Shown here: piece after piece, positions 16,296-26,352 of the stretch
Layout: each line of letters begins with the position of its first letter
Numbering within the stretch: the stretch's first letter is position 1
From: Antribacter gilvus
GTDB lineage: Bacteria > Actinomycetota > Actinomycetes > Actinomycetales > Cellulomonadaceae
Direction of reading: 5' to 3'
Assembly: GCF_003946865.1 (NCBI RefSeq)
Contig: NZ_QXTH01000003.1
Span: 310,001 to 374,000, forward strand
DNA length: 64,000 nucleotides
Translations under genes and position numbers: made by a program
The notes under the pieces: generated by a model
What the model was told of the DNA's origin: nothing
Databases searched by the model: none
What the model saw: only the letters and a program-made list of their open reading frames with translations

Positions 16296-18860
16296 GTGTC
16301 ATCGCAGACCGCCACAGCGGAGCCCCAGCTGCTCCACCTGCTCGACCAGCTCACCGTCGAGGAGAAGGCCGCCCTCGTCGTGGGGGCCGGCCTGTGGAGC
16401 ACCGCTCCCGTCGAGCGCATCGGCCTCGAGCCGGTCGTCCTGTCCGACGGTCCCGTCGGGGTGCGCGGCACGGAAGGCGGCACGTCCGCGATGCTCCCTG
16501 CCCCGTCCGCAGTCTCCGCGACGTGGGACCTGACCCTGGCCGCCACGGCGGGCGAGCTCTTCGCCGCCGAGGCCCGGCGGCACGGCGTGGACGTGGTCCT
16601 CGCCCCGCAGGTCAACCTGCAGCGCACCCCCGTGGGCGGCCGGCACTTCGAGTGCTACTCCGAGGACCCGCACCTCACGTCCGAGGTCGCGGTGGCCCTG
16701 GTCACCGCCGCGCAGGCGCACGGCGTCGGCATGTGCGTGAAGCACTACGTCGCCAACGACTCGGAGACCGAGCGCACCCGTTACCTCTCTCGCGTCGACG
16801 CCCGCACCCTCCGCGAGGTATACCTCCAGCCGTTCGAGCGCCTCGTCCAGGCGGGCGCCTGGAGCATCATGGGCGCCTACAGCGGCGTGGACGACGGCGA
16901 GGTCGCCGCCCCGATGCTCGAGCACGGCCCGCTCGTCAACGGCGTCCTCAAGGAGGAGTGGGGTTTCGACGGCCTCGTCGTCAGCGACTGGGTCGGCACG
17001 CAGTCGGTGGCCCCGGCCGTCCGCGGCGGCCTGGACCTGCAGATGCCCGGCCCGGACGGCCCGTGGGGCGACGGCCTGCTCGACGCCGTCCGCTCCGGCG
17101 AGGTCGCCGAGCACGAGCTGGACGACAAGGTGCTGCGCCTCCTGCGGCTCGCGGCCCGGGTGGGCAGGCTCTCGCTGCCCGACGGCGTCGCGGGCGCGCC
17201 TCCCAGCACCACGTCACCGCTCGCGGTCGAGTGGACCCGCGACGCGTCGGCCGCCTTCCTGCGGGAGCTCACCGCCCGCTCGATCGTGGTCCTCAAGGAC
17301 ACGGCGGGCCTCGTCCCGCTGACGGCCCCGGGCGAGGCGGCCGCGGAGGGCGACCGGACGTCGTCGGGCACCGCGCTGCGCGTCGCCCTGCTGGGGTCCG
17401 CCGCCGTGGCGCCCTTCTTCCAGGGCGGCGGCTCGTCGTTCGTGGTGCCCGACCGCCTCAGCCACCCCGCCGACGCGCTGCGCGAGGCGTTGCCGGAGGG
17501 CTCCGAGGTCGTGCTGCACGCCGGGTCCCGCGCGCTGCGCAACCCGCCGCTGCTGGACGTCGCGCGGTGCACCGACCCGGTGTCGGGCGAGCCGGGGCTC
17601 CGCCTCGACCTGCTCGCCGGCGACGGCACCGTGCTGGAGACCCAGACCCTCGCCACCTGGGACGGCTGGCTCCAGGACGTGCGGCCCGACGCTGACGCCG
17701 TCCGCCTCCGGGCCACCGTCCGCGTCGACGAGCCCGGCGAGCACGAGCTCGGCGTCGGCACGGTCGGAGTGCACGAGGTGCGCGTCGACGGGGACGTCGT
17801 CGCGACCGGCAGCACCGTCGTGGCCGAGGACGTGGTGCTGGCCTCCGGCCACAACCACCCCGTCGCGGTGGTCCGGCCCCTGACCGGCGGCGGGACCGCC
17901 GACCTCGACGCCACGCTCCAGGTGGTGCACCCCGTCGGGTACGACGACTTCGTCCGCGCGGCGCTCGTGCACCGGCTGCCCGGCCCGTCGCCCGAGGACG
18001 AGCTCGCCGAGGCGGTCGCCGCGGCAGCCGCCTCCGACGTCGCGATCGTCGTCGTCGGCACCACCGAGGAGGTGGAGTCCGAGGGGTACGACCGCACGGA
18101 CCTCGACCTGCCCGGCAACCAGGACGAGCTGGTCCGGCGCGTGCTCGCCGCCAACCCGCGCACGATCGTGGTCATCAACGCCGGCGCCCCCGTGGTGCTG
18201 CCCTGGCTCGACGACGCCCCGGCCGTCCTGTGGGGCTGGCTGCCCGGCCAGGAGGCCGGGACGGCGCTCGCCGACGTGCTGACCGGGGCCACCGAGCCGT
18301 CGGGCCGCCTGCCGTGGACCCTGCCCGCCCGCTACGAGGACGTGCCGGTGCCGCACGCCGTCCCGGTCGACCGGGTCGTCGACTACGCCGAAGGCCTCGA
18401 CGTGGGCTACCGCGCGTGGGAGCGACGGGCAGCGACCGGCGCGGCCCCCGCCGCGCCCTTCGGGCACGGCCTGGGCTGGACCACCTGGTCCTACGAGTCC
18501 GTCGCTGTGGGTACGGAAGCCACAGCGGACGGCGGCCTGGAGGTGACGGTCAGCCTCCGGAACACCGGGCCGCGCGACGGCCGCGAGGTGGTGCAGGTCT
18601 ACGTCGAGCCGCCGGCGGAGGACGCGGAGCGCGACCCCCGCCGCCCCGTGCGCTGGCTCGGCGGGTTCGCGGTCGTGGACGTCCCCGCCGGGGACAGCAC
18701 GACCGTCACGGTGCGGGTCCCGGCCCGCGCCCTCCAGACGTGGGACGACGGCACGGCCGCCTGGCGCACCCCGCCCGGCGAGTACCGACTCCGTGCCGGC
18801 CGTTCCGTGCGGGACCTGCGGCTCACCGCCGTGGTGCCCGTCGGGGACATCCCCCGGTAG
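16296..18860 (+). CDS. GH3 beta-glucosidase with inserted PA14-like domain
   Basis: An 854-residue family 3 glycoside hydrolase, likely a cytoplasmic beta-glucosidase because there is no signal peptide. The (beta/alpha)8 domain carries KHYVANDSE and the nucleophile Asp231 in VVSDWVGTQS. The second alpha/beta sandwich is interrupted at about residues 415-565 by a PA14-like beta domain, then resumes (VVVGTTEEVESEGYDRTDLDLPG), and a fibronectin-III-like domain closes the protein (REVVQVYVEPP). GTG 16296 has GGAG 9 nt upstream. It is first in an operon with a solute-binding protein and four ABC components, suggesting intracellular hydrolysis of imported cello- or xyloglucan-oligosaccharides. Confidence 0.94.
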   Translation: MSSQTATAEPQLLHLLDQLTVEEKAALVVGAGLWSTAPVERIGLEPVVLSDGPVGVRGTEGGTSAMLPAPSAVSATWDLTLAATAGELFAAEARRHGVDVVLAPQVNLQRTPVGGRHFECYSEDPHLTSEVAVALVTAAQAHGVGMCVKHYVANDSETERTRYLSRVDARTLREVYLQPFERLVQAGAWSIMGAYSGVDDGEVAAPMLEHGPLVNGVLKEEWGFDGLVVSDWVGTQSVAPAVRGGLDLQMPGPDGPWGDGLLDAVRSGEVAEHELDDKVLRLLRLAARVGRLSLPDGVAGAPPSTTSPLAVEWTRDASAAFLRELTARSIVVLKDTAGLVPLTAPGEAAAEGDRTSSGTALRVALLGSAAVAPFFQGGGSSFVVPDRLSHPADALREALPEGSEVVLHAGSRALRNPPLLDVARCTDPVSGEPGLRLDLLAGDGTVLETQTLATWDGWLQDVRPDADAVRLRATVRVDEPGEHELGVGTVGVHEVRVDGDVVATGSTVVAEDVVLASGHNHPVAVVRPLTGGGTADLDATLQVVHPVGYDDFVRAALVHRLPGPSPEDELAEAVAAAAASDVAIVVVGTTEEVESEGYDRTDLDLPGNQDELVRRVLAANPRTIVVINAGAPVVLPWLDDAPAVLWGWLPGQEAGTALADVLTGATEPSGRLPWTLPARYEDVPVPHAVPVDRVVDYAEGLDVGYRAWERRAATGAAPAAPFGHGLGWTTWSYESVAVGTEATADGGLEVTVSLRNTGPRDGREVVQVYVEPPAEDAERDPRRPVRWLGGFAVVDVPAGDSTTVTVRVPARALQTWDDGTAAWRTPPGEYRLRAGRSVRDLRLTAVVPVGDIPR

Positions 18861-18986
18861 TCCCCGCTCGACCAGCTGTCACCGAGAGCAGTACCGGAAG
18901 TACCCGCCCGCGAGGACAGTCCGTCGGGCGGTCACTGTCACAGAAGACGTCCCGCCCTGCGCGGGACCGTGCAAGGAGGCACACAC
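18861..18986 (+). promoter_or_regulatory. GH3-SBP intercistronic region with two hairpins
   Basis: Two inverted repeats lie in this 126-base gap: CCGCCCG/CGGGCGG (18904-18910, 18925-18931) and GTCCCGC/GCGGGAC (18949-18955, 18961-18967). The strong ribosome binding site AAGGAGG follows. Such intercistronic hairpins commonly protect the downstream mRNA and raise the amount of binding protein relative to the enzyme before it; a promoter here cannot be excluded. Confidence 0.55.
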
Positions 18987-20657
18987 GTGAGGATCCGCAA
19001 GCACATCGCCGCGGTGGCTGGCGCCGCCGTGGTCGCGCTGCTGGCCGCAGCCTGCAGCGGCGCCGGCGGCCAGACCGCCACCGGCGGAGACGAGGGCGCC
19101 ACGCTCACCGTGGGCATGCCGAACGGCGTGCAGACCGAGAACCAGAGCCCGTTCGCGACCGGTTCGTCGGCGCTCTCGCTCGGCTACGCGTTCGTCATCT
19201 ACGAGCCGCTCATGATGGTCAACGACGCCCGCCCGTCGGAGGAGCCGCAGTCCTGGCTCGCCGACAGCATCGAGTGGAACGAGGACTTCACCGAGGCCGT
19301 CATCACGCCCCGCGAGGGCGTGACGTGGTCCGACGGCGAGGAGTTCACGGCCGACGACATCGCGTTCTCGATCCAGCTCCGCAAGGACTTCGAGGCCCTC
19401 AACACGACGGCCCTCCCGTACGGCGAGATCACGAACGACGGCAGCACCGTGACCGTCGGGTTCGAGGCGTCGCAGTTCGTGAACCAGTCCAAGCTCTACA
19501 AGCTGCTCGTCATCCCGGAGCACATCTGGAAGGACGTGGAGGACCCCACCACGTTTACCAACACCGAGCCAGTGGGCACCGGCCCGTACACGCTCGACTC
19601 CTGGACGCCGCAGGCCGCCACCGTCGTGGCGCGCGACGACTACTGGGGCGGCGAGCCGCAGGTTCCCGCGATCCGCTACTCGTCGTACAACGACAACAAC
19701 GCCCTGACGACGGCCCTCACCACCGGTGAGGTGCAGTGGGGCTGGACCTTCATCGCCGACTACGAAGAGGTCTACATCGCCCAGGACGCGGAGCACTACA
19801 ACCAGTACGCCGCTGCCGGCCTCGGCATCGACGTCCTCTACGTGAACAACGAGACCAAGCCGTTCGACAACAAGGTCTTCCGGCAGGCGCTCAACATGGT
19901 CGTCGACCGCCAGGAGCTCGTGGACATCGCGACCTCGGGCGTCAACCCGGCGCTCACGAGCGTCACCGGCATGCCGCTGCCCGCCGGTGAGGAGTTCCTC
20001 TCCGCCGACTACGCGGACGCCGAGTACGAGGTCGACGTCGAGGGCGCCCGCGCGCTCCTCGAGGGCGCCGGCTACACCTGGGACGGCGAGGCCCTCGTTG
20101 ACCCCGACGGCGAGCCCGTCACCTTCGAGCTGACCAACCCGGCCGGCTGGAACGACTACCTCACCGCGCTCGACCTCATCAAGAACGCGGCGTCGGAGCT
20201 CGGCGCGGCCGCCACCGTCAACCCCGTGAACGCCGACGGCTGGTTCGCCGACGTCATCCCCCCGGGCGAGTTCCAGGCCACCCTGCACTGGACCGACGGC
20301 GGCGCCACCCCGTGGGACATGTACTCCAACATCATGGACGGCGCGCAGTACAAGCCCCTCGGCGAGGCAGCCAACTGGAACTTCGGCCGCTTCCAGAACG
20401 AGGAGGTCACGACGGCGCTCGCCGCCTACGCCAGCGCCACGGACGACGCGGCCCGCAGGACCGCGATGGACACCGTGCAGAAGGTGTTCGTCGAGGAGGT
20501 GCCCGCCATCGCGATCTGGTCCCGCCCGGCGACCGCCCAGTACTCCACCCAGAGCTACGTGGGCTGGCCGTCCGAGGATGACCCGTACAACCAGCCGCAG
20601 CCCACGGGGCCGCAGGCAGTCCAGATCGTCATGAACCTCGAGCCCGCGAACGGGTGA
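18987..20657 (+). CDS. ABC transporter solute-binding lipoprotein, family 5 (Opp/Dpp type)
   Basis: A 556-residue extracellular binding protein. The signal peptide ends in a lipobox-like [11 protein letters not shown], so it is probably anchored by the Cys at about residue 19. The body has the family 5 pattern ([30 protein letters not shown]-like [23 protein letters not shown]). GTG 18987 is set by AAGGAGG 9 nt upstream. Family 5 proteins bind peptides but also beta-glucan oligosaccharides in several thermophiles; the GH3 gene before it and the TetR control favour sugars here (inference). A peptide importer is the alternative. Confidence 0.93.
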   Translation: MRIRKHIAAVAGAAVVALLAAACSGAGGQTATGGDEGATLTVGMPNGVQTENQSPFATGSSALSLGYAFVIYEPLMMVNDARPSEEPQSWLADSIEWNEDFTEAVITPREGVTWSDGEEFTADDIAFSIQLRKDFEALNTTALPYGEITNDGSTVTVGFEASQFVNQSKLYKLLVIPEHIWKDVEDPTTFTNTEPVGTGPYTLDSWTPQAATVVARDDYWGGEPQVPAIRYSSYNDNNALTTALTTGEVQWGWTFIADYEEVYIAQDAEHYNQYAAAGLGIDVLYVNNETKPFDNKVFRQALNMVVDRQELVDIATSGVNPALTSVTGMPLPAGEEFLSADYADAEYEVDVEGARALLEGAGYTWDGEALVDPDGEPVTFELTNPAGWNDYLTALDLIKNAASELGAAATVNPVNADGWFADVIPPGEFQATLHWTDGGATPWDMYSNIMDGAQYKPLGEAANWNFGRFQNEEVTTALAAYASATDDAARRTAMDTVQKVFVEEVPAIAIWSRPATAQYSTQSYVGWPSEDDPYNQPQPTGPQAVQIVMNLEPANG

Positions 20658-20661
20658 TCAG

Positions 20662-21842
<1,181 letters not shown>

Positions 21843-21846
<4 letters not shown>

Positions 21847-22823
21847 CGTTCCTCCTCCGGAGGATCGCGTTCTACGCGCTGACCGCGTGGGCCGCGATCA
21901 CCCTCAACTTCATCGTGCCCCGCCTGCTCCCGGGCGACCCGGTGACGGCCCTCATGGGCCGCATGCAGGGCCGCATCGACTCCAACGCGGAGCAGTCGCT
22001 CCGCGTCCTGTTCGGCCTGGACCAGGACCTGAGCCTCTGGCAGCAGTACACCGCCTACTGGGCGATGCTCTTCCGCGGCGACCTGGGCCTGTCGTTCACG
22101 CACTTCCCCACCCCGGTGGCGGACATCGTGGGCCAGGCCCTCCCGTGGACCGTCGGCCTCGTGGGCGTCGCGACGATCATCGCGTTCGTGCTCGGCACGC
22201 TCGTGGGCATCGCCATCGGCTGGCGCCGTGGCACGTGGGCCGACGGCATCCTGCCCGTCTCCACCTTCTTCTCGGCCGTGCCGTACTTCTGGGTGGGGCT
22301 CATCACCATCACGGTGTTCGCCGTCAACCTGCGGTGGTTCCCGTCCAACGGCAGCTACGACCGCGGTCTCGTGCCGGCGTTCACCGGGGAGTTCGTCGGC
22401 TCGGTGATCTACTACGGCTTCCTGCCCGCGCTCACCGTGGTGCTGTCGTCCGTGGCGGGCTGGATCCTCGGGATGCGCAACATGATGGTCACCGTGTCCT
22501 CGGAGGACTACGTGACGGTGGCCCACGCCAAGGGCCTCCCCGGCCACCAGGTGGTGCTCGGCTACGCCGCGCGCAACGCGATCCTGCCGCAGGTCTCCAG
22601 CTTCGCGCTGTCCCTCGGCTTCGTGGTGGGCGGCACGCTGATCATGGAGATGGTCTTCTCCTACCAGGGCATCGGCTACACGCTCTACCAGGCGGTCTCC
22701 ACGCACGACTACCCGCTGATGCAGGGCTGCTTCCTCGTCATCACGCTGTCCGTGCTGGTCGCCAACATCATCGCCGACTTCGCCTACGTGGCGCTGGACC
22801 CGCGCACCCGGAAGGAGGACTGA
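21843..22823 (+). CDS. Opp/Dpp-type ABC transporter permease (DppB-like)
   Basis: A 326-residue membrane permease. It starts with the DppB-typical span ([19 protein letters not shown]) followed by [14 protein letters not shown]; five further spans follow, with the EAA-loop equivalent near [20 protein letters not shown], which contacts the ATPase. GTG 21843 overlaps the preceding stop. With the DppC-like protein it forms the heterodimeric channel of the importer. Confidence 0.94.
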
Positions 22824-22824
22824 C

Positions 22825-23880
22825 ATGGCGACCACGACCACCCTCTCCACGGGAGAGGTGACGCCCCCGCCCGAGGTGCGTGCCGCCGCCCTCACCCCAC
22901 GAAGCGTCCTCGCTTCGCTGCGGCGCTTCGCGAGGACCCCGAGGGTCGGGCAGCGACAGCGCAAGCCGCAGCGGCTGCTGTTCCTGCGCAACACCAAAGC
23001 CCTGACCGGCCTGGGGATCCTCGTGTTCTTCGCGCTGCTCGCGGTGGTGGGGCCCTGGGTGGCCCCGTACGACCCCAACCAGGTGAGCCCCGACCTGCTG
23101 CAGGCGCCGTCGCTGGCGCACTGGCTCGGCACCGACCACACGGGGCGCGACATCATGTCGCAGATCATCGTCGGCACGCGCGGCGTGATGATCGTCGGCC
23201 TGGTGGCCGGCGTGAGCGCCACGGTGGTGGGCGTCCTGGTGGGCGTCACCGCGGGCTTCGTGGGCGGGGTGGGCGACGAGACGCTGTCGGCCCTGTCGAA
23301 CGTGTTCCTCGTGATCCCGCAGCTGCCCCTCATCATCATCATCGCGGCGCAGCTGCCGAGCGCGGGCGGCATGACCGTGGCCCTCGTCATCGGCGCCACG
23401 GGCTGGGCCTGGGGCGCGCGCGTCCTGCGGGCGCAGACCCTCTCGCTCCGGAAGCGCGACTTCGTCGAGGCCGCCCGGGCGAACGGCGAGCGCACCTGGC
23501 GACTCGTCCTGGCCGAGGTGCTGCCGAACCTGTCGGCGGTCATCGCGTCCGGGTTCGTCGGCACGGTGACGTTCGCGGTGCTGTCCCAGGTGACGCTGTC
23601 GTTCATCGGCATCACGCCGGTGAGCGAGTGGAACTGGGGCACCATCCTGTTCTGGGCGCAGAACAACATGGCGCTGCAGCGCGGCGCGTGGTGGTGGTTC
23701 GTCCCCGCCGGCGCGTGCATCGCCCTGCTCGGCATGGCGCTCGCGCTGGTCAACTTCGGCATCGACGAGTTCGTCAACCCCCGCCTGCGGTCGACCGGCC
23801 TGCACGCGCGGTCCCTGCGCCGCCGGGGCATCCGCCCGCGGGTGGGCTTCACGCCGGTCGCGCGGGAGGGCAGGCCATGA
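22825..23880 (+). CDS. Opp/Dpp-type ABC transporter permease (DppC-like) with repeat-encoded N-terminus
   Basis: A 351-residue permease. After a 50-residue cytoplasmic tail the first span is KALTGLGILVFFALLAVVGP, then the DppC-typical HWLGTDHTGRDIMSQII motif, four to five more spans and the EAA loop (FVEAARANGERTWRLVLAEV). The N-terminal tail (residues about 24-41, TPRSVLASLRRFARTPR) is encoded by the same palindromic element found in ftsI, in another frame. ATG 22825 lies one base after the DppB stop; the end overlaps the next ATPase (ATGA). Confidence 0.93.
   Translation: MATTTTLSTGEVTPPPEVRAAALTPRSVLASLRRFARTPRVGQRQRKPQRLLFLRNTKALTGLGILVFFALLAVVGPWVAPYDPNQVSPDLLQAPSLAHWLGTDHTGRDIMSQIIVGTRGVMIVGLVAGVSATVVGVLVGVTAGFVGGVGDETLSALSNVFLVIPQLPLIIIIAAQLPSAGGMTVALVIGATGWAWGARVLRAQTLSLRKRDFVEAARANGERTWRLVLAEVLPNLSAVIASGFVGTVTFAVLSQVTLSFIGITPVSEWNWGTILFWAQNNMALQRGAWWWFVPAGACIALLGMALALVNFGIDEFVNPRLRSTGLHARSLRRRGIRPRVGFTPVAREGRP
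22895..22946. repeat. Intragenic palindromic element, copy 2 (within the dppC-like gene)
   Basis: 46 of 52 bases match the copy at 13526-13577. Inverted arms GTCCTCGC (22906-22913) and GCGAGGAC (22930-22937) enclose a second complementary pair GAAGCG/CGCTTC (22901-22906, 22924-22929). Here the frame is CCA-CGA-AGC (Pro-Arg-Ser), shifted relative to the ftsI copy, so shared protein function cannot explain the similarity. Confidence 0.8.
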
Positions 23881-24956
23881 GCGCCATGAGCGCCAAGACG
23901 ACGACGGCGGAGCCGGTGCTCGAGATCCGGGACCTGTCCGTGGACTACGGCTACGGCGACGACCCCACGCACGTGCTGCGGAACGTGTCGCTCACGCTGA
24001 ACCGGGGCGAGGTGCTCGGGCTCGCCGGGGAGTCGGGCTGCGGCAAGTCGACGCTCGCCTACGCGGCGACGCGGCTGCTGGCCCCGCCCGGCATCATCAC
24101 GAGCGGCGAGGTGCTGCTCACCGGCCGAGACGGCAGGCGCGCCGACCTGCTCGGCCTCACCGACGGGCAGCTGCGCAGCACCCGCTGGCAGGACGTCGCG
24201 ATCGTGTTCCAGGGCGCCATGAGCTCGCTCAACCCCGTGTACCGGGTGGGGCGGCAGCTCGTCGACGGCATCCTGGCGCACCGCAAGGGCATGCCCAGGG
24301 TGCAGGCGGAGGAGCGGGCCGCGGAGCTCCTGAGCATGGTCGGCATCCCGGCGGACCGGCTGCGGTCGTACCCGCACCAGCTCTCCGGCGGGATGCGCCA
24401 GCGCGTCATGATCGCGATGGCGCTCGCGCTGGAGCCGCAGGTGCTCATCATGGACGAGCCCACGACGGCGCTCGACGTGGTGATGCAGCGCCAGATCCTC
24501 GAGCAGGTGATGGAGCTGCGGGACCGGCTCGGCTTCTCGGTCATCTTCATCACGCACGACGTGTCGCTGCTCGTGGAGGTCGCCGACCGGATCGCCATCA
24601 TGTACGCGGGCGAGATCGTGGAGCAGGCGGCGGCGGGCGACGTGTACCGGCGCCCGCGGCACCCCTACTCCCACGGGCTGCTCGGGTCGTTCCCGCCCCT
24701 GCACGGCCCGCGGCGGGAGCTGTCGGGCATCCCCGGCTCGCCGCCGGACCTGAGGCGCCTGGCGCCCGGCTGTCCGTTCGCGGCCCGCTGCCCGCACGTC
24801 ATGGACGTGTGCCGCACGGACCGTCCGGTGCTCGGGCCGACGGCGTTCGCCAGCACGGGGCCGGGTGTCGCCACGGCGGCCGAGGACGGACGCCTGGTGG
24901 CGTGCCACCTGCACGCGCAGGGCTCGGGCCCGGTGCCGAAGGCGCTGGCACGGTAG
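23877..24956 (+). CDS. Opp/Dpp-type ABC transporter ATPase (second)
   Basis: A 359-residue ATPase, last gene of the GH3-ABC operon. Walker A GESGCGKST, signature LSGGMRQRVMIAMALA, Walker B VLIMDEPTTALD and the switch His in FITHDVSLL are all present, followed by the OppD-type C-terminal extension with CPFAARCPHVMDVC. ATG 23877 overlaps the permease stop (ATGA). It ends 11 bases before a long palindrome that also closes the facing subtilase gene. Confidence 0.94.
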   Translation: MSAMSAKTTTAEPVLEIRDLSVDYGYGDDPTHVLRNVSLTLNRGEVLGLAGESGCGKSTLAYAATRLLAPPGIITSGEVLLTGRDGRRADLLGLTDGQLRSTRWQDVAIVFQGAMSSLNPVYRVGRQLVDGILAHRKGMPRVQAEERAAELLSMVGIPADRLRSYPHQLSGGMRQRVMIAMALALEPQVLIMDEPTTALDVVMQRQILEQVMELRDRLGFSVIFITHDVSLLVEVADRIAIMYAGEIVEQAAAGDVYRRPRHPYSHGLLGSFPPLHGPRRELSGIPGSPPDLRRLAPGCPFAARCPHVMDVCRTDRPVLGPTAFASTGPGVATAAEDGRLVACHLHAQGSGPVPKALAR

Positions 24957-24967
24957 CCGCACGCACA

Positions 24968-25010
24968 CGCCGAGGTAGTCAGGTCGTCGGACGACCTGAC
25001 TACCTCGGCG
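24968..25010. terminator. 43-nt perfect palindrome, hairpin family member 1
   Basis: Two perfect 21-bp arms (24968-24988 and 24990-25010), beginning CGCCGAGGTAGTCAGG, meet at one central base. It lies between the convergent ABC operon and subtilase A, so a bidirectional terminator role is plausible. Outer arms and the GTCxGAC centre recur at 26297-26339 and 52333-52375. Confidence 0.8.
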
Positions 25011-25030
25011 CTCGTGCAGGCGTCAGCGGG

Positions 25031-26239
<1,209 letters not shown>

Positions 26240-26296
26240 CGTGTCCTCCAGGGAGACGGGAAGAGGGTGAGGAAGGCGCACGGGGTGCGCCGGGTG

Positions 26297-26339
26297 TGCC
26301 GAGGTAGTGACTCCGTCCGACGGAGTCACTACCTCGGCG
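26297..26339. repeat. 43-nt palindrome between the subtilases, hairpin family member 2
   Basis: Perfect 20-bp arms (26298-26317 and 26319-26338, starting GCCGAGGTAGTGACTCC) around one base, with a T-G pair extending them to 43 nt. It lies 13 bases after the subtilase B stop and upstream of subtilase A, so it could terminate subtilase B transcription or insulate the A promoter. Confidence 0.78.
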
Positions 26340-26352
26340 CAGGTGGTGGTCG

